Assembly: GCA_964618895.1 (NCBI GenBank)
Contig: CAZUDO010000068.1
Location: forward strand, 1-64,000
Direction: 5' to 3'
Length of the DNA: 64,000 bases
Origin: CAZUDO01 sp964618895
GTDB taxonomy: Bacteria; Desulfobacterota; Binatia; DP-6
In this document: in pieces, positions 7,838 through 16,600 of the stretch
Numbering within the stretch: position 1 is the first letter of the stretch
How the letters are laid out: each line of letters begins with the position of its first letter
Program-made: the position numbers and the translations under genes
Notes under the pieces: model-generated
What the model was told of the DNA's origin: nothing
Database searches by the model: none
What the model saw: only the letters and a program-made list of their open reading frames with translations

Positions 7838-8896
7838 ATGAGTCTTGACGGAAACGGGTCCCGTAGCGGCTTCGGTGTCCGGATCACGGGCATCGGTGCA
7901 GAGGTTCCCCCGACCACCATCTCGACCGCCGAGGTCGAGCAGCGCGCTCGCCTGCAGCGGTTCGGTTTCGAGCCCGGGTGGCTCGAGCGGGTCACGGGAG
8001 TGAAGGAGCGCCACTGGGCGCCGGATGCCCTGCCGAGCGAGCTGGCGGCGCAGGCGGGCAGCAAGGCCCTGGCGGCAGCCGGCGTCGACCCGCTCTCGGT
8101 CGACACGCTCGTGTTCGCGGGCATCACGCGCGACTGTCTCGAGCCGGCGGTCGCCAACCTGGTGGCAGAGAAGGTCGGCGCGGTAAAGGCGCGGGTCTTC
8201 GATCTGGTCAACGCCTGCAACGGCGTCGTCGATAGCATGGACGTTGCCGACTCGCTCATCCGGACGGGCAAGGCGCAGCGCGTGCTCATCACGACCGGCG
8301 AGCGTGCCTCGTGGGGGATCAACTGGACACCGCAGACCGCCGAAGAGGCGGTGCGCGCCGTTGCCAGCCTGTCGGTGGGCGACGGCGGCGGCGCGCTCCT
8401 CGTGGAGCGGTGTGACGATCCCGAGCGCGGGCTGCGCGAACGCGAGTACCGCAGCGACGTCACCCAGTGGCGGCACGCGATCGCGGGGCGGTTCCAGCCC
8501 GAGTCTCACAGCTGCGAGCATTGCGACGGCAACTTCGTTCGGCCGTTCATCTGTGACGGCAAGGCGCTGTTCACGTCGAGCTTCGGTCTGCTCTTCCCGA
8601 TGATGATGTCGGTGATGGAGCGCTCGGGCTGGGGGCCGAGGGACGTAGACGTGGCGTTCTGCCATCTGCCGTCGCGACGCTTCATCGACGAAGGGCTGCA
8701 GGGAATCGGCGGGTTCTCGAAGTTCGCCGCCAAGCTCTGGCAGAACGTCGAGCGCTACGGGAACATGAGCACCTGCATGCTTCCGCTCGCGATGTCGGAG
8801 GCGCAGGAGGCGGGCGTACTCAAGCCGGGTGCGAAGCTCCTGATCCTCGCCCCCGCCTCCGGCATCAGCGCCGCGGCCATAACCATGGTCTGGTAG
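7838..8896 (+). CDS. 3-oxoacyl-ACP synthase III / OleA-like thiolase-fold enzyme
   Basis: The 352-residue enzyme has a KAS III layout with the catalytic triad visible: Cys127 in LVNACNGV, His276 in CHLPSRR and Asn309 in YGNMSTC. The GDGGGALLVE and C-terminal GAKLLILAPASGIS motifs fit as well. KAS III enzymes condense an acyl-CoA with malonyl-ACP, while OleA relatives join two acyl chains. A cluster SHSCEHCDGNF (about 223-233) is unusual for housekeeping FabH. It sits between an acyltransferase and a short-chain dehydrogenase, suggesting a special lipid product rather than basic fatty-acid initiation. GGAG lies about 12 bases before the ATG. Confidence 0.85.
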   Translation: MSLDGNGSRSGFGVRITGIGAEVPPTTISTAEVEQRARLQRFGFEPGWLERVTGVKERHWAPDALPSELAAQAGSKALAAAGVDPLSVDTLVFAGITRDCLEPAVANLVAEKVGAVKARVFDLVNACNGVVDSMDVADSLIRTGKAQRVLITTGERASWGINWTPQTAEEAVRAVASLSVGDGGGALLVERCDDPERGLREREYRSDVTQWRHAIAGRFQPESHSCEHCDGNFVRPFICDGKALFTSSFGLLFPMMMSVMERSGWGPRDVDVAFCHLPSRRFIDEGLQGIGGFSKFAAKLWQNVERYGNMSTCMLPLAMSEAQEAGVLKPGAKLLILAPASGISAAAITMVW

Positions 8897-8913
8897 AGGG
8901 CCGCCCCATTTCC

Positions 8914-9726
8914 ATGGAGCGCACCGTGCTCGTCACCGGCGCCGGCTCCGGCATCGGGCTCGCGACTACGCTTGCGCTCGGGCGCTGCGGCTTTCGGATG
9001 GTCGGAGGCGTCCGCTCGGCGGACAAGGCGCGGCGCCTCGCGGACGCGGCCGCGCGGGCGGACCTCCGCGTGGAGACGGTCGAGCTCGACGTGACCGACG
9101 CGGACGCCTGCGCCCGCACGATCGACGCGGTACGCCCGTGGGGCCTCGTGAACAACGCCGGCTTTGCCGCTGGCGGGGCGATCGAGGACGTCAACGACGC
9201 CGAGGCGCGCCTCGCGCTCGAGACGATGGTCCTGGCCCCGATGCGTCTCACGCGGCTCGCCCTTCCGCACATGCGCGCGCGGGGCGGGGGCCGTATCGTC
9301 AACATGTCCTCGGTGTACGGCTGGGAGACGACACCGCTCACGGGCTGGTACCAGGCGGCGAAGCACGCCCTCGAAGGGCTCTCGGACGCATTGCGCGTCG
9401 AGGTGGCCTCATCGGGCGTGTCGGTCGTCATCGTCCAGCCCGGCACGGTACGGACGGGGATCTGGCGCAAGCCCGAGGCCGACGTCGCGCGCTGGCACGA
9501 CTCGCGCTATCAGGAAGCCTATGGCCGCTTCCTGGCGGGCATCCGGCTGGTCAAGCCGATCATGACCAACGCCGCCTGCGTGGCGGCGACGGTGGCGCGC
9601 GCGATGACGACGCGATCGCCCCGCGCCCGCTACCTGGTGGGCTACGATGCGTGGCTGCTGGCGGCGGTGGATCATGTCCCGACGGCCGTGCGTGACCGGC
9701 TGGTGCGCCACCTCTTCCGGCTCTGA
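8914..9726 (+). CDS. Short-chain dehydrogenase/reductase
   Basis: This 270-residue classical SDR has the nucleotide-binding TGAGSGIG (8-15), NNAG (80-83), the catalytic serine in VNMSSVYG and YQAAK (Tyr146, Lys150). The PGTVRTGI segment after the active site is typical. The R in VRSADKAR after the second strand suggests NADP(H) preference, which is an inference. It starts 17 bases after the KAS III gene, so the two are likely cotranscribed; a role in reducing a beta-keto product is plausible. It is too short to be OleD, which is an extended SDR. Confidence 0.88.
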   Translation: MERTVLVTGAGSGIGLATTLALGRCGFRMVGGVRSADKARRLADAAARADLRVETVELDVTDADACARTIDAVRPWGLVNNAGFAAGGAIEDVNDAEARLALETMVLAPMRLTRLALPHMRARGGGRIVNMSSVYGWETTPLTGWYQAAKHALEGLSDALRVEVASSGVSVVIVQPGTVRTGIWRKPEADVARWHDSRYQEAYGRFLAGIRLVKPIMTNAACVAATVARAMTTRSPRARYLVGYDAWLLAAVDHVPTAVRDRLVRHLFRL

Positions 9727-9750
9727 CGGCGCTCCTGACTCGGGAGGGTT

Positions 9751-11163
9751 CTACGCCGCCGCGATGGCGGCGCCTGCGGCACCGAGGCTGCGCAGCGCCT
9801 CGACATACCGGTTGGCGAAGCGCCCGGCCGCCTGGCGACTGAATTGCGCGTGACGGTAGCGGAGCGTCAGGTGAAGCCGGCCCCCGACCGTCGCCGCGCC
9901 CACGGCAACGCCGATGGGCATCCGGACCGGCGGCGAGAACCAGAGCGCGGTTGCCTGGCCGCCGTCGAGCCCGAACGTGGGGGGCTCCGCGAGCGCACCC
10001 AGGTTCGAAAGCACCGCCGTATCGAGCACGCGCCCCCTGGTGTGCGCCAGCAGTGGCCAGAGTGCGCGCTTGACCAGGAGGGGTTGCCACGGCTGCGTGG
10101 CGAGCACGTCGACCAGGGCCGCCGCCGCCCGCGAGCGCTTGAGCCGCCGCGTCCGTGCCGCCACCGCGGCGACGGCACGCGCCGGTGTCGCCCGGTCTGC
10201 CCGCTGGGTCCAGACCGTGACGAAGGACGAGAAGTTCCCGACCATCTCGTGCCAGTGCTCGCGCGGGCGGAGGTTGACCGGCGTCATGACGGCGATCCGC
10301 TCGCACGGCACGCCGTGGTCGTCGTTCCATCGGGCGATGGCGAGGTGCAGGGCGGCGAGCAGGAGATCGTTGACCGTCACCCCCTGCTCGCGTCCGGCCG
10401 TCAAGGCTGCGGTCTCGACGGACGTCAGAGCGACGGTGTGGAAGCCGAAGCCCGGGAGATCGACCTCGCCCTCGGGGGCGATGCGTGCCCGGACCGTCCG
10501 CACCCCGCCAAGGAAGGCGAGTATCCGTCTGGCCCGCGCCTGCAGCCCGGCCGGTCCGGCGAGTGTACCGAGATCACGCCCGCCGAGCGGATCGACGGCA
10601 GGAACCGGGTCCGGCACGCCCGCGTAGGCCCGGGCAATCGACAGGAGCACGCGGAAGCTTCCCAGGCCGTCGCTGGCCGCGTGGTGGACCTTCAGCATGA
10701 GCGAGTCGCCATCCGGGCGGCGGACGAGCTGCACGCGCAGCGACGGCGCTGCATCGAGCGGAATCGGCTCGCTGTAGAAGCATGCCCGCGCCGCCGCGAG
10801 GGCGGCCTCGTCGGCACAGTCGAGGGCGTGCACCGGGTCGTTCCCCGGCGAACCGGCAATCTCCCACACGAACCGGGTGTGCCAGGGAAACGCCGGCGCG
10901 CGCCGGGCGCGAGCCATGGGGTGCCGTGCCAGCGCGGCGGCGACAGCGGCCCGCAGCCGGTCCTCTGCCAGACGCCCGTCGATCGCGACCTCGATCTGCA
11001 CCGTCCATGGCTCGGCAGGCACGTCGAGATGGTGGATCAGCTCGTCGACGACGTTGAACGGCACCCGCCGGGGCGCCGTGGCCTGCGGAGTCGGCTCGGC
11101 GTGGGGCGTCTCGCGCCCCGCCGTTCCTCCTCCCACGCGGGCGGTGGAAACCGCTCGGTCCAT
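9751..11163 (-). CDS. WS/DGAT- or condensation-domain-type acyltransferase
   Basis: The 470-residue protein carries the HHAASDG motif (160-166), the HHxxxDG active site shared by wax ester synthases, PapA-type acyltransferases and NRPS condensation domains. Further family-like blocks are VTVNDLLLAALHLAIARWN and the C-terminal GRVLDTAVLSNLGAL and MPIGVAVGAATVGGRLHLTLRYR. It probably transfers an acyl chain to an alcohol acceptor. The first about 30 residues are low-complexity. Start ATG 11163 has an AGGAGG site. It converges on the SDR gene (24-base gap) and diverges from the patatin gene. Confidence 0.78.
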   Translation of the reverse strand: MDRAVSTARVGGGTAGRETPHAEPTPQATAPRRVPFNVVDELIHHLDVPAEPWTVQIEVAIDGRLAEDRLRAAVAAALARHPMARARRAPAFPWHTRFVWEIAGSPGNDPVHALDCADEAALAAARACFYSEPIPLDAAPSLRVQLVRRPDGDSLMLKVHHAASDGLGSFRVLLSIARAYAGVPDPVPAVDPLGGRDLGTLAGPAGLQARARRILAFLGGVRTVRARIAPEGEVDLPGFGFHTVALTSVETAALTAGREQGVTVNDLLLAALHLAIARWNDDHGVPCERIAVMTPVNLRPREHWHEMVGNFSSFVTVWTQRADRATPARAVAAVAARTRRLKRSRAAAALVDVLATQPWQPLLVKRALWPLLAHTRGRVLDTAVLSNLGALAEPPTFGLDGGQATALWFSPPVRMPIGVAVGAATVGGRLHLTLRYRHAQFSRQAAGRFANRYVEALRSLGAAGAAIAAA

Positions 11164-11179
11164 GTGAGCTCCTCCTTGA

Positions 11180-11199
11180 CGGCGCCGCATGCGCCGCCG
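11180..11199. promoter_or_regulatory. 20-bp near-perfect palindrome in divergent gap
   Basis: CGGCGCCGCA followed directly by TGCGCCGCCG forms a dyad with a single mismatched pair, centred in the 56-base gap between the acyltransferase gene (leftward) and the patatin gene (rightward). Its position is right for an operator controlling both, but palindromes in such GC-rich DNA also arise by chance. Confidence 0.3.
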
Positions 11200-11219
11200 T
11201 ATCGGGACTCGCATAACCC

Positions 11220-13226
11220 ATGGGCCCGCGTACCGTCCAGAGTCGTATCGAGGTGCTGAGCCGTGCACCAATCTTCAGTGCCTTCAATCCCGATGAGCTA
11301 CGTGCCCTGGCCGACCTTGCCGTGGAGATGGCGTACCGGCGGGGGGACACGGTGTGCCGCGAGGGCGAGGAGGGCGACGCTCTCTTCGTGTGCGCGAGCG
11401 GCGAGCTCGAGGTGTGGGGCGGTGCGCCGCGGCGGGTGATCAATGTCCTCGGCACCGGCGAGGTGCTCGGCGAGATGTCCCTGCTCCTGGGCGGCAAGCG
11501 CGCCGCCACGGTGACGGCCGCCCGCAGCACGCACCTGCTCGCCTTCAATCGGGGCACGTTCGACCGCTACTTCCTCCAGAACGCCAAGGTCCTCCAGCAC
11601 CTCTCCAAGGTCCTCACCCAGCGCCTGGCGACCATGGCGCGGGGCGAGGTCATCCGGAAAGCGTACACCACCGTCGCGGTCACGGCGGCCCCGGGGCTTC
11701 GCGGAACCACACTGGTCGCGTCGTCGCTCGCCGCGCTGCTTGCCGACTTCTCGGGCCAGGGCGTCGTGCACGTGCTCATCGGCGGCCGGCCGAGCGACAG
11801 GGCGGTCGCCCTCGACGAGTTGGCCACGGCGTCGCTCGAGACGGTTGCACGGCACGTGCGCCGCGACGATGCGCGCGTGGCCGTGATGCGCGTCGCGGTG
11901 GGTGACGTGGACGAGTCGCGGACGGCCGACGCGCTCACGCAGCTGCTCCTCAGGCTCGGGGAGACGTTTCCCATCCTGGTGCTCGAGGGGCAGGGCAACG
12001 ACCGGGGCGCCGTGGTCGCCGCCGAGGCCACCGCCGACGTCGCCGTACGGATCGTCGACCAGCCGGGCGGGTCGGACGCGCGGCCGCAGGGGATGCGGCA
12101 GGGCTGTCTCGAGGTGATCAATCTGCACAACGCCACCTCGTGCACCGTCCCGATCAGCCACTGCGAGCCGTTCGTCCTGCGTGACGATCCGGCGTTGCAC
12201 GGGCTGGACGCCGCGGCGCAGGCGGCGCATGTCCGGACCCACCCCTGGGCGCCCGCGGCGCCGGCGCTGCATCGCCTCGCCCGGAAGATCCTCGGCACCA
12301 GCGTCGGCATCGCCCTCGGCGGCGGTGCGGCCTTCGGGCTGGCGCACATCGGCGTCCTGAAGGCCCTCGAGGACAATGGGGTCGCCGTCGACCTCGTCGC
12401 CGGATGCAGCATGGGCTCGTTGGTGGCGCTCGGGTATTGCGCCGGCTTTCGACCGGCCACCATGGTCGACATCGCGCTCCGACTGGGCACCAAGCGCACG
12501 GTGCTCGGGGCGATGCTCGACTTCACGCTGACGCGTCCCGCGCTGTTCTCCGGCGACAAGGTGGTGGGGATTCTCGGGCCGCTAGCGGGCGACGTCCGGA
12601 ACTTCGACCAGCTCACGCTCCCCTGCCGCGTGGTCGCCACCGACATCGAGACCGGTGAGCGCATCGACATCGGCACCGGGCCGACCGAGATCGCCGGCCG
12701 CGCGAGCTGCTCGATCCCGATGCTCTGGTCACCCGTGATGCACATGGGCCGCGTGCTCGTCGACGGCGGGGTGGTGGATCCCGTCCCGGCCGAAGTGGTG
12801 CACAACATGGGAGCCGACATCTGTATCGCCGTGAACGCCGTCCCCCAGCTCAAGAAGGGCGTCGAGACGGTGCTCACCACGTGGTACCGGCGCCTCAAGC
12901 GCCTCGACCCGTTCTCCTACCTCGCCGGCAGCCAGGGCCTCCCGAACATGCTCGACCTGGTGATGAACACCATGCAGGCGCTGCAGTACGAGCTCGGCAA
13001 CTTCAAGGCGATCTCGGCCGACGTGCGCATCAATCCCGACCTCTCCGGCCTCACCTGGGTCGAGTTCTACAAGCCGCAGGCGCTGATCGATCGGGGCCTC
13101 GAGGCGGGTGAGCGGGCGGTACCCGAGATCAAGCGGGTGATCGCCGACCGCCTGGCGCGGATCGGCGCGGCGCCGGACACGACAGCCCGCGCGGCGGCCG
13201 CGGCCGACCCGGCGCGGCTCTCATAG
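11220..13226 (+). CDS. cNMP-binding / patatin-like phospholipase (NTE family)
   Basis: The 668-residue protein has an N-terminal cyclic-nucleotide-binding domain (about 10-135, with GTGEVLGEMSLLLGGKRAATV), a middle region (about 148-320) and a patatin domain (about 360-560). The patatin part shows the oxyanion loop GGGAAFGLAHIGVL, nucleophile Ser397 in GCSMGS and the aspartate in VDGGVVDP. Such proteins are membrane-associated phospholipases or lysophospholipases related to neuropathy target esterase. The middle region looks like a decayed MinD/ParA-type P-loop fold (TVAVTAAPGLRGTTLVASSL) whose lysine positions are lost. No membrane helix is evident. Confidence 0.88.
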   Translation: MGPRTVQSRIEVLSRAPIFSAFNPDELRALADLAVEMAYRRGDTVCREGEEGDALFVCASGELEVWGGAPRRVINVLGTGEVLGEMSLLLGGKRAATVTAARSTHLLAFNRGTFDRYFLQNAKVLQHLSKVLTQRLATMARGEVIRKAYTTVAVTAAPGLRGTTLVASSLAALLADFSGQGVVHVLIGGRPSDRAVALDELATASLETVARHVRRDDARVAVMRVAVGDVDESRTADALTQLLLRLGETFPILVLEGQGNDRGAVVAAEATADVAVRIVDQPGGSDARPQGMRQGCLEVINLHNATSCTVPISHCEPFVLRDDPALHGLDAAAQAAHVRTHPWAPAAPALHRLARKILGTSVGIALGGGAAFGLAHIGVLKALEDNGVAVDLVAGCSMGSLVALGYCAGFRPATMVDIALRLGTKRTVLGAMLDFTLTRPALFSGDKVVGILGPLAGDVRNFDQLTLPCRVVATDIETGERIDIGTGPTEIAGRASCSIPMLWSPVMHMGRVLVDGGVVDPVPAEVVHNMGADICIAVNAVPQLKKGVETVLTTWYRRLKRLDPFSYLAGSQGLPNMLDLVMNTMQALQYELGNFKAISADVRINPDLSGLTWVEFYKPQALIDRGLEAGERAVPEIKRVIADRLARIGAAPDTTARAAAAADPARLS

Positions 13227-13546
13227 GATCGCGAGCGCGGAGCCTGCCTCGCGCGGACGGCTGCGCTCGGCCGGCTGTCGAGCTGACGCCCGCCAGGGAG
13301 TGCCGCGCAGCAGCTTGCCCCCGCGCGCGGCGCGGAGGTAGGTCGGGCGCGGACCGGCAGGCAAGGTCCGTGCCGGCGACGATCGCAGTATCAGGCGGAC
13401 ATTCTGCCCGTGCGGCCGCACGTGACGCTGTTCCGCTGCTTACAGTATGTGGGGCGCTGCCAGCGCTGCCGGCGGCCGGTCGTAGGCCGCGATGGGCGGC
13501 AGACTTCGACGGCGACGGGTGCGACCTCGCAGGTCGAGGTTCTTAG
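13227..13546. other. Intergenic stretch without an intact gene
   Basis: This 320-base gap between the patatin gene and the vapC relic contains no frame with coding character on either strand. It is GC-rich with several short inverted repeats, none followed by a T tract. Confidence 0.4.
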
Positions 13547-13749
13547 GTATACGTCAGTGCCGTCACGGCGTGGGAGATCGCGATCAAGAGCGCGCTGGGG
13601 AAGATTACCACCCGGGGGACGGTCGCCGATGCGGTCGCGGACACCCCTTCGACCGCCTCCTCGTCGCCCAGGCCCACGTGGAGCGGCTCGTTGTCCTGAC
13701 CCGCGATGCCGCCTTTCGCAGGTACGATGTCGAGGTTCGTTGGGCGTGA
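13547..13749 (+). pseudogene. Decayed VapC/PIN-domain toxin gene
   Basis: From 13547 the sequence encodes VYVSAVTAWEIAIKSALGKI, the middle of a PIN-domain toxin. The last block, HPFDRLLVAQAHVERLVVLT followed by RDAAF and RYDVEVRW, lies in a different frame ending at TGA 13749. A frameshift and a deletion of the intervening region separate the two, and an in-frame stop lies just before 13547, so the N-terminus with the first catalytic aspartate is gone. No antitoxin gene remains. The order and motifs fit the VapC family well. Confidence 0.75.
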
Positions 13750-13761
13750 CCGCCGATCGCG

Positions 13762-14868
13762 CTACCCGCCGGTAGCGGGCGGAATCAGCGTCACGTGGAT
13801 CGGCGCCTCGCCCGCGATCTGCCGGCCGACCAGACGCACCGCCCGCTCGGCTTCGGCGAGCGGCAGCGCGTGCGTGCACAGCGTCTCCAACGGGTAGCGC
13901 CGCGACGCGATCACCCGCAGCGCCGCCGCCACGGAGGCGGAGTCGTGCCCGCCCACCCCTTGCAGCACCAGCTGCTTCAGCACGATGCGATCGCTGGCCA
14001 GAGTCACCTCCCGCCCGTCCTTCAGGCCGGCCAGGATGACGGTACCCTTCGGCCGGACCATGTCGATCGCGAGCGAGACCGGCGCCGTCGCCCCGGCGGA
14101 CACGTCGATCACCAGGTCGGCGAGGCGGCCGTCCGTGAGCGTGCGCACCCGCTCGACCGGGTCCTCGTGGTCGACGTCGACGGTCGCGTCGGCACCCAGC
14201 TCGCGCGCGATCGCCAGGCGGGACGCATCGGCCGCCGTGCCGGTCACGATGATCTGGCCGGCGCCCGCTTCGCGCAGGGCGACCACGCAGCCGAGCCCCT
14301 GCTGCCCGGGCCCCTGCACCACGACGGTGTCGCCCAGCCGCGGCCGCGCCACGTGCTGCGCCCAGCGGATGCCGTTCGCGAGCGGCACGAAGAGCGTCGC
14401 CAGCGCTGCCGGCACGCCCTCCGGCACGCGGTGCATGGCGGTGTTCGGATGCAGGTACATGTGCTCGGCGTATCCGCCCCACAGGCCCGGCGGGGTCGTG
14501 GTCGGGATGGTCATGCCGTAGATGCGGATGCTCGTGCACCGGCCGCTGCCGCTGGCGCAGTCGTGGCAGCGCCCGCAGCGCAGCACCTCTTCGACCGCCA
14601 CGCGATCGCCTTCGCGCACGCCCCAGTGCCGGCAGGCCTCGGCGCCCGCGCGGGCGACGCGGCCGACAATCTCGTGCCCGGGGATGGTGGGGAACACCGC
14701 GCCGGCGGCGCCGAGCCTGCCCTCGAACTGCGCCCAGTCCGAGCCGCAGATACCCACCGCCTCGACCTGGAGCAGCCCGTCGTCCGATCCGATGGCGGGC
14801 AGCGGCAGCTCCTGCAGATCGAGGCGGTGCGCGGCCGTCAGCACCGCAGCGACCGACACTGCGCTCAC
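13762..14868 (-). CDS. Zinc-dependent alcohol dehydrogenase (MDR family)
   Basis: The 368-residue enzyme has catalytic zinc ligands in VGICGSDW and IPGHEIVG, a structural zinc lobe CGRCHDCASGSGRC, and a Rossmann block VVVQGPGQQGLGCVVALREAG. It would oxidise an alcohol or a related substrate with NAD(P). GTG 14868 is chosen because it overlaps the stop of the SnoaL-like gene by four bases (GTGA), giving translational coupling. It is the last gene of a three-gene operon (amidohydrolase, SnoaL-like, dehydrogenase) that looks catabolic; the substrate is not evident. Confidence 0.88.
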   Translation of the reverse strand: MSAVSVAAVLTAAHRLDLQELPLPAIGSDDGLLQVEAVGICGSDWAQFEGRLGAAGAVFPTIPGHEIVGRVARAGAEACRHWGVREGDRVAVEEVLRCGRCHDCASGSGRCTSIRIYGMTIPTTTPPGLWGGYAEHMYLHPNTAMHRVPEGVPAALATLFVPLANGIRWAQHVARPRLGDTVVVQGPGQQGLGCVVALREAGAGQIIVTGTAADASRLAIARELGADATVDVDHEDPVERVRTLTDGRLADLVIDVSAGATAPVSLAIDMVRPKGTVILAGLKDGREVTLASDRIVLKQLVLQGVGGHDSASVAAALRVIASRRYPLETLCTHALPLAEAERAVRLVGRQIAGEAPIHVTLIPPATGG

Positions 14869-15287
14869 GCCGTCCCCCGCTCGAGCTGATTCAGCCGCAC
14901 GACCGGCGCCGAGTCCATGTAGGCGCGCACGTGGCGGATGCGTCCGTCGGCAGCGAACTCGATCACGTGCGCGCCGCTGTTGGCGTAGACGTTGCCGGCG
15001 CGCGTGGTCGCGGTGTGCTCCCACTCGATCACGCCCACGTTGCCCTCGACCACGATGTGGCGCGGCACGAACGCCAGCGGACGCATGAAGCGGGCCGCCA
15101 TCTGCTCGTACAGCCAGCGGATGGCGGCCTTCCCGGTGCACGGCTCGAGCCCGAGAGCGCGCGGGAACGAATAGGTCGGCGCGTCGTCGGTGTAGAGCGC
15201 CACGGCCGCATGGAAGTCCCCGGCCGAGATGGCGGCGAACAGGCGGCGGATGGTCTCGCGCCGCGCCTCCGGGTCGTCGGCCGTCAC
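14865..15287 (-). CDS. SnoaL-like / NTF2-fold protein
   Basis: The 140-residue protein matches the SnoaL-like NTF2 fold: an N-terminal helix RRETIRRLFAAISAGDF, then LYTDDAPTYSFP, a helix IRWLYEQMAARF and the strands VEGNVGVIEWEHTATT and HVIEFAADGRIRHVRAYMDS. Members are small enzymes (isomerases, hydratases) or ligand-binding proteins. Its GTG start at 15287 overlaps the amidohydrolase stop by four bases, and its stop overlaps the dehydrogenase start by four bases. The three genes are therefore tightly coupled and probably act on one pathway. Confidence 0.82.
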   Translation of the reverse strand: MTADDPEARRETIRRLFAAISAGDFHAAVALYTDDAPTYSFPRALGLEPCTGKAAIRWLYEQMAARFMRPLAFVPRHIVVEGNVGVIEWEHTATTRAGNVYANSGAHVIEFAADGRIRHVRAYMDSAPVVRLNQLERGTA

Positions 15288-16414
15288 AGCTTGTAGAGCC
15301 CGACCGCGTTGTCGCCCAGGATCTTGTTGCGCTCGGCCGCGGCCATGTGGGGGGTCATCTCGTAGACTTCGTCGACGACGCCCATCTGGCCGTCGACGTG
15401 CGGGTAGTCGGACGCCCACATGAACTTGTCGGCACCGAGCAGGCCGGCCATCGCCTCGGTGGTGGCCTCGTCCGGATCGATCGACACCCAGACGTGGTCG
15501 CGGAAGTACTCGCTGGGGAGCCGTTTCAAGGTGGTGGCGAAGGCGAACATCCGCATCTTGTGGTCGAGCCGCTCGAGGAACGAGTACACCCAGCCGCCGC
15601 CGGCCTCGAGCAGCACCATACGGAGCTTCGGGTGGCGCTCGAACAAGCCTTCCATCAACGCGTGCGTGAAGCAGTACATCACGTCGGACGGGAACGTGAC
15701 GCCGACGTGATGGACGTAGTTGCCGCCCCCGAACCAGCACGGCACGGCGCACTCGGTCGGCGGGCGGGCGATCACGTGCAGGCCGACCGGCAGGTCGACC
15801 TCCACACACACGCGCCAGAAGGGATCGAAGTGCGGGTCGCTCGGGCGGATGCCGTGCACGCGCTCGGGCTGGATGAACACCCCCTTGGCGCCGCGCCGGG
15901 CGACGCGCTGGACTTCCGTCACCGCCGCGTCGACGTCCTTCAACGAGATGTGTCCGATGGCGCCGAGCCGGCGCGGGTCGGCGGCGCAATAGTCGAACAG
16001 CCAGTCATTGTAGGCGCGCGCATGGGCGGCGGCGAGCGCCGGATCCTGGATGTCGCGCTCCCACAGAAGGCCGAGGGTGGGGTAGAGCAGCGCCACGTCG
16101 ATCCGCTCCGCGTCCATCACCTTCAGACGCGCGCCGCCGTCCCGGCCGGCCTCGGGACACGCCTCGTGGTAGGTCACCTTGCCGGGGGTCAGCAGCGCGC
16201 GGGCGTCCATGCCGATGCCGCCCAGCACGCCGAGGATCCCGGGCCGCATCACCGACGGCTTGCCGTCGGCGACGAAGTACTCCCAGCCCTGCTCGTTGTG
16301 CTCGATGCGGAGGGCGCGGGAGCGGTACCGCGGCTCGAGATAGGTCTGCCAGAGGTCGACGGGCTCGGTCACGTGGCCGTCGGCGTCGACGATGCGGAGC
16401 GGGCGGGTGTCCAT
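15284..16414 (-). CDS. Amidohydrolase family protein (ACMSD-like)
   Basis: The 376-residue protein begins with IVDADGHVTEP, the metal-binding D-x-D-x-H entry of the ACMSD-type amidohydrolase-2 group. Further family blocks are ALLYPTLGLLW, DWLFDYCAADPRRLGAIG, PVGLHVIARPP with a metal-ligand-type histidine, RMVLLEAGGGWVYSFLERLD and FMWASDYPHVDG containing the conserved aspartate. These enzymes are decarboxylases or hydrolases of cyclic or aromatic acids. It is the first gene of the coupled operon with the SnoaL-like and dehydrogenase genes. Confidence 0.88.
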   Translation of the reverse strand: MDTRPLRIVDADGHVTEPVDLWQTYLEPRYRSRALRIEHNEQGWEYFVADGKPSVMRPGILGVLGGIGMDARALLTPGKVTYHEACPEAGRDGGARLKVMDAERIDVALLYPTLGLLWERDIQDPALAAAHARAYNDWLFDYCAADPRRLGAIGHISLKDVDAAVTEVQRVARRGAKGVFIQPERVHGIRPSDPHFDPFWRVCVEVDLPVGLHVIARPPTECAVPCWFGGGNYVHHVGVTFPSDVMYCFTHALMEGLFERHPKLRMVLLEAGGGWVYSFLERLDHKMRMFAFATTLKRLPSEYFRDHVWVSIDPDEATTEAMAGLLGADKFMWASDYPHVDGQMGVVDEVYEMTPHMAAAERNKILGDNAVGLYKL

Positions 16415-16600
16415 GCGTCGACGCTACCAACAGTCGCGACGCGCCGTCCAGGGTTTCGGCGTGCACCCCGGCTTGACCGGCGAGAGACGGATCACGACCG
16501 TTGCGGGGCCTGCGGGTTGCCGCCCATGGCGAGGAAGGCTGGGGCGAACGGGCGTTTCGCTCGCCAGGGCTTCGGAGATATGGAACATGGCCGTAGAGAG

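Noticed and set aside
7838..9726. Olefin (ole) biosynthesis cluster
   Set aside because: Only an OleA-like enzyme is present; the SDR is too short for OleD and no OleB or OleC partner occurs in the locus.
16415..16600. Promoter TTGACC near 16475 for the mla operon
   Set aside because: No acceptable -10 box lies 15-19 bases downstream, so it was not listed.
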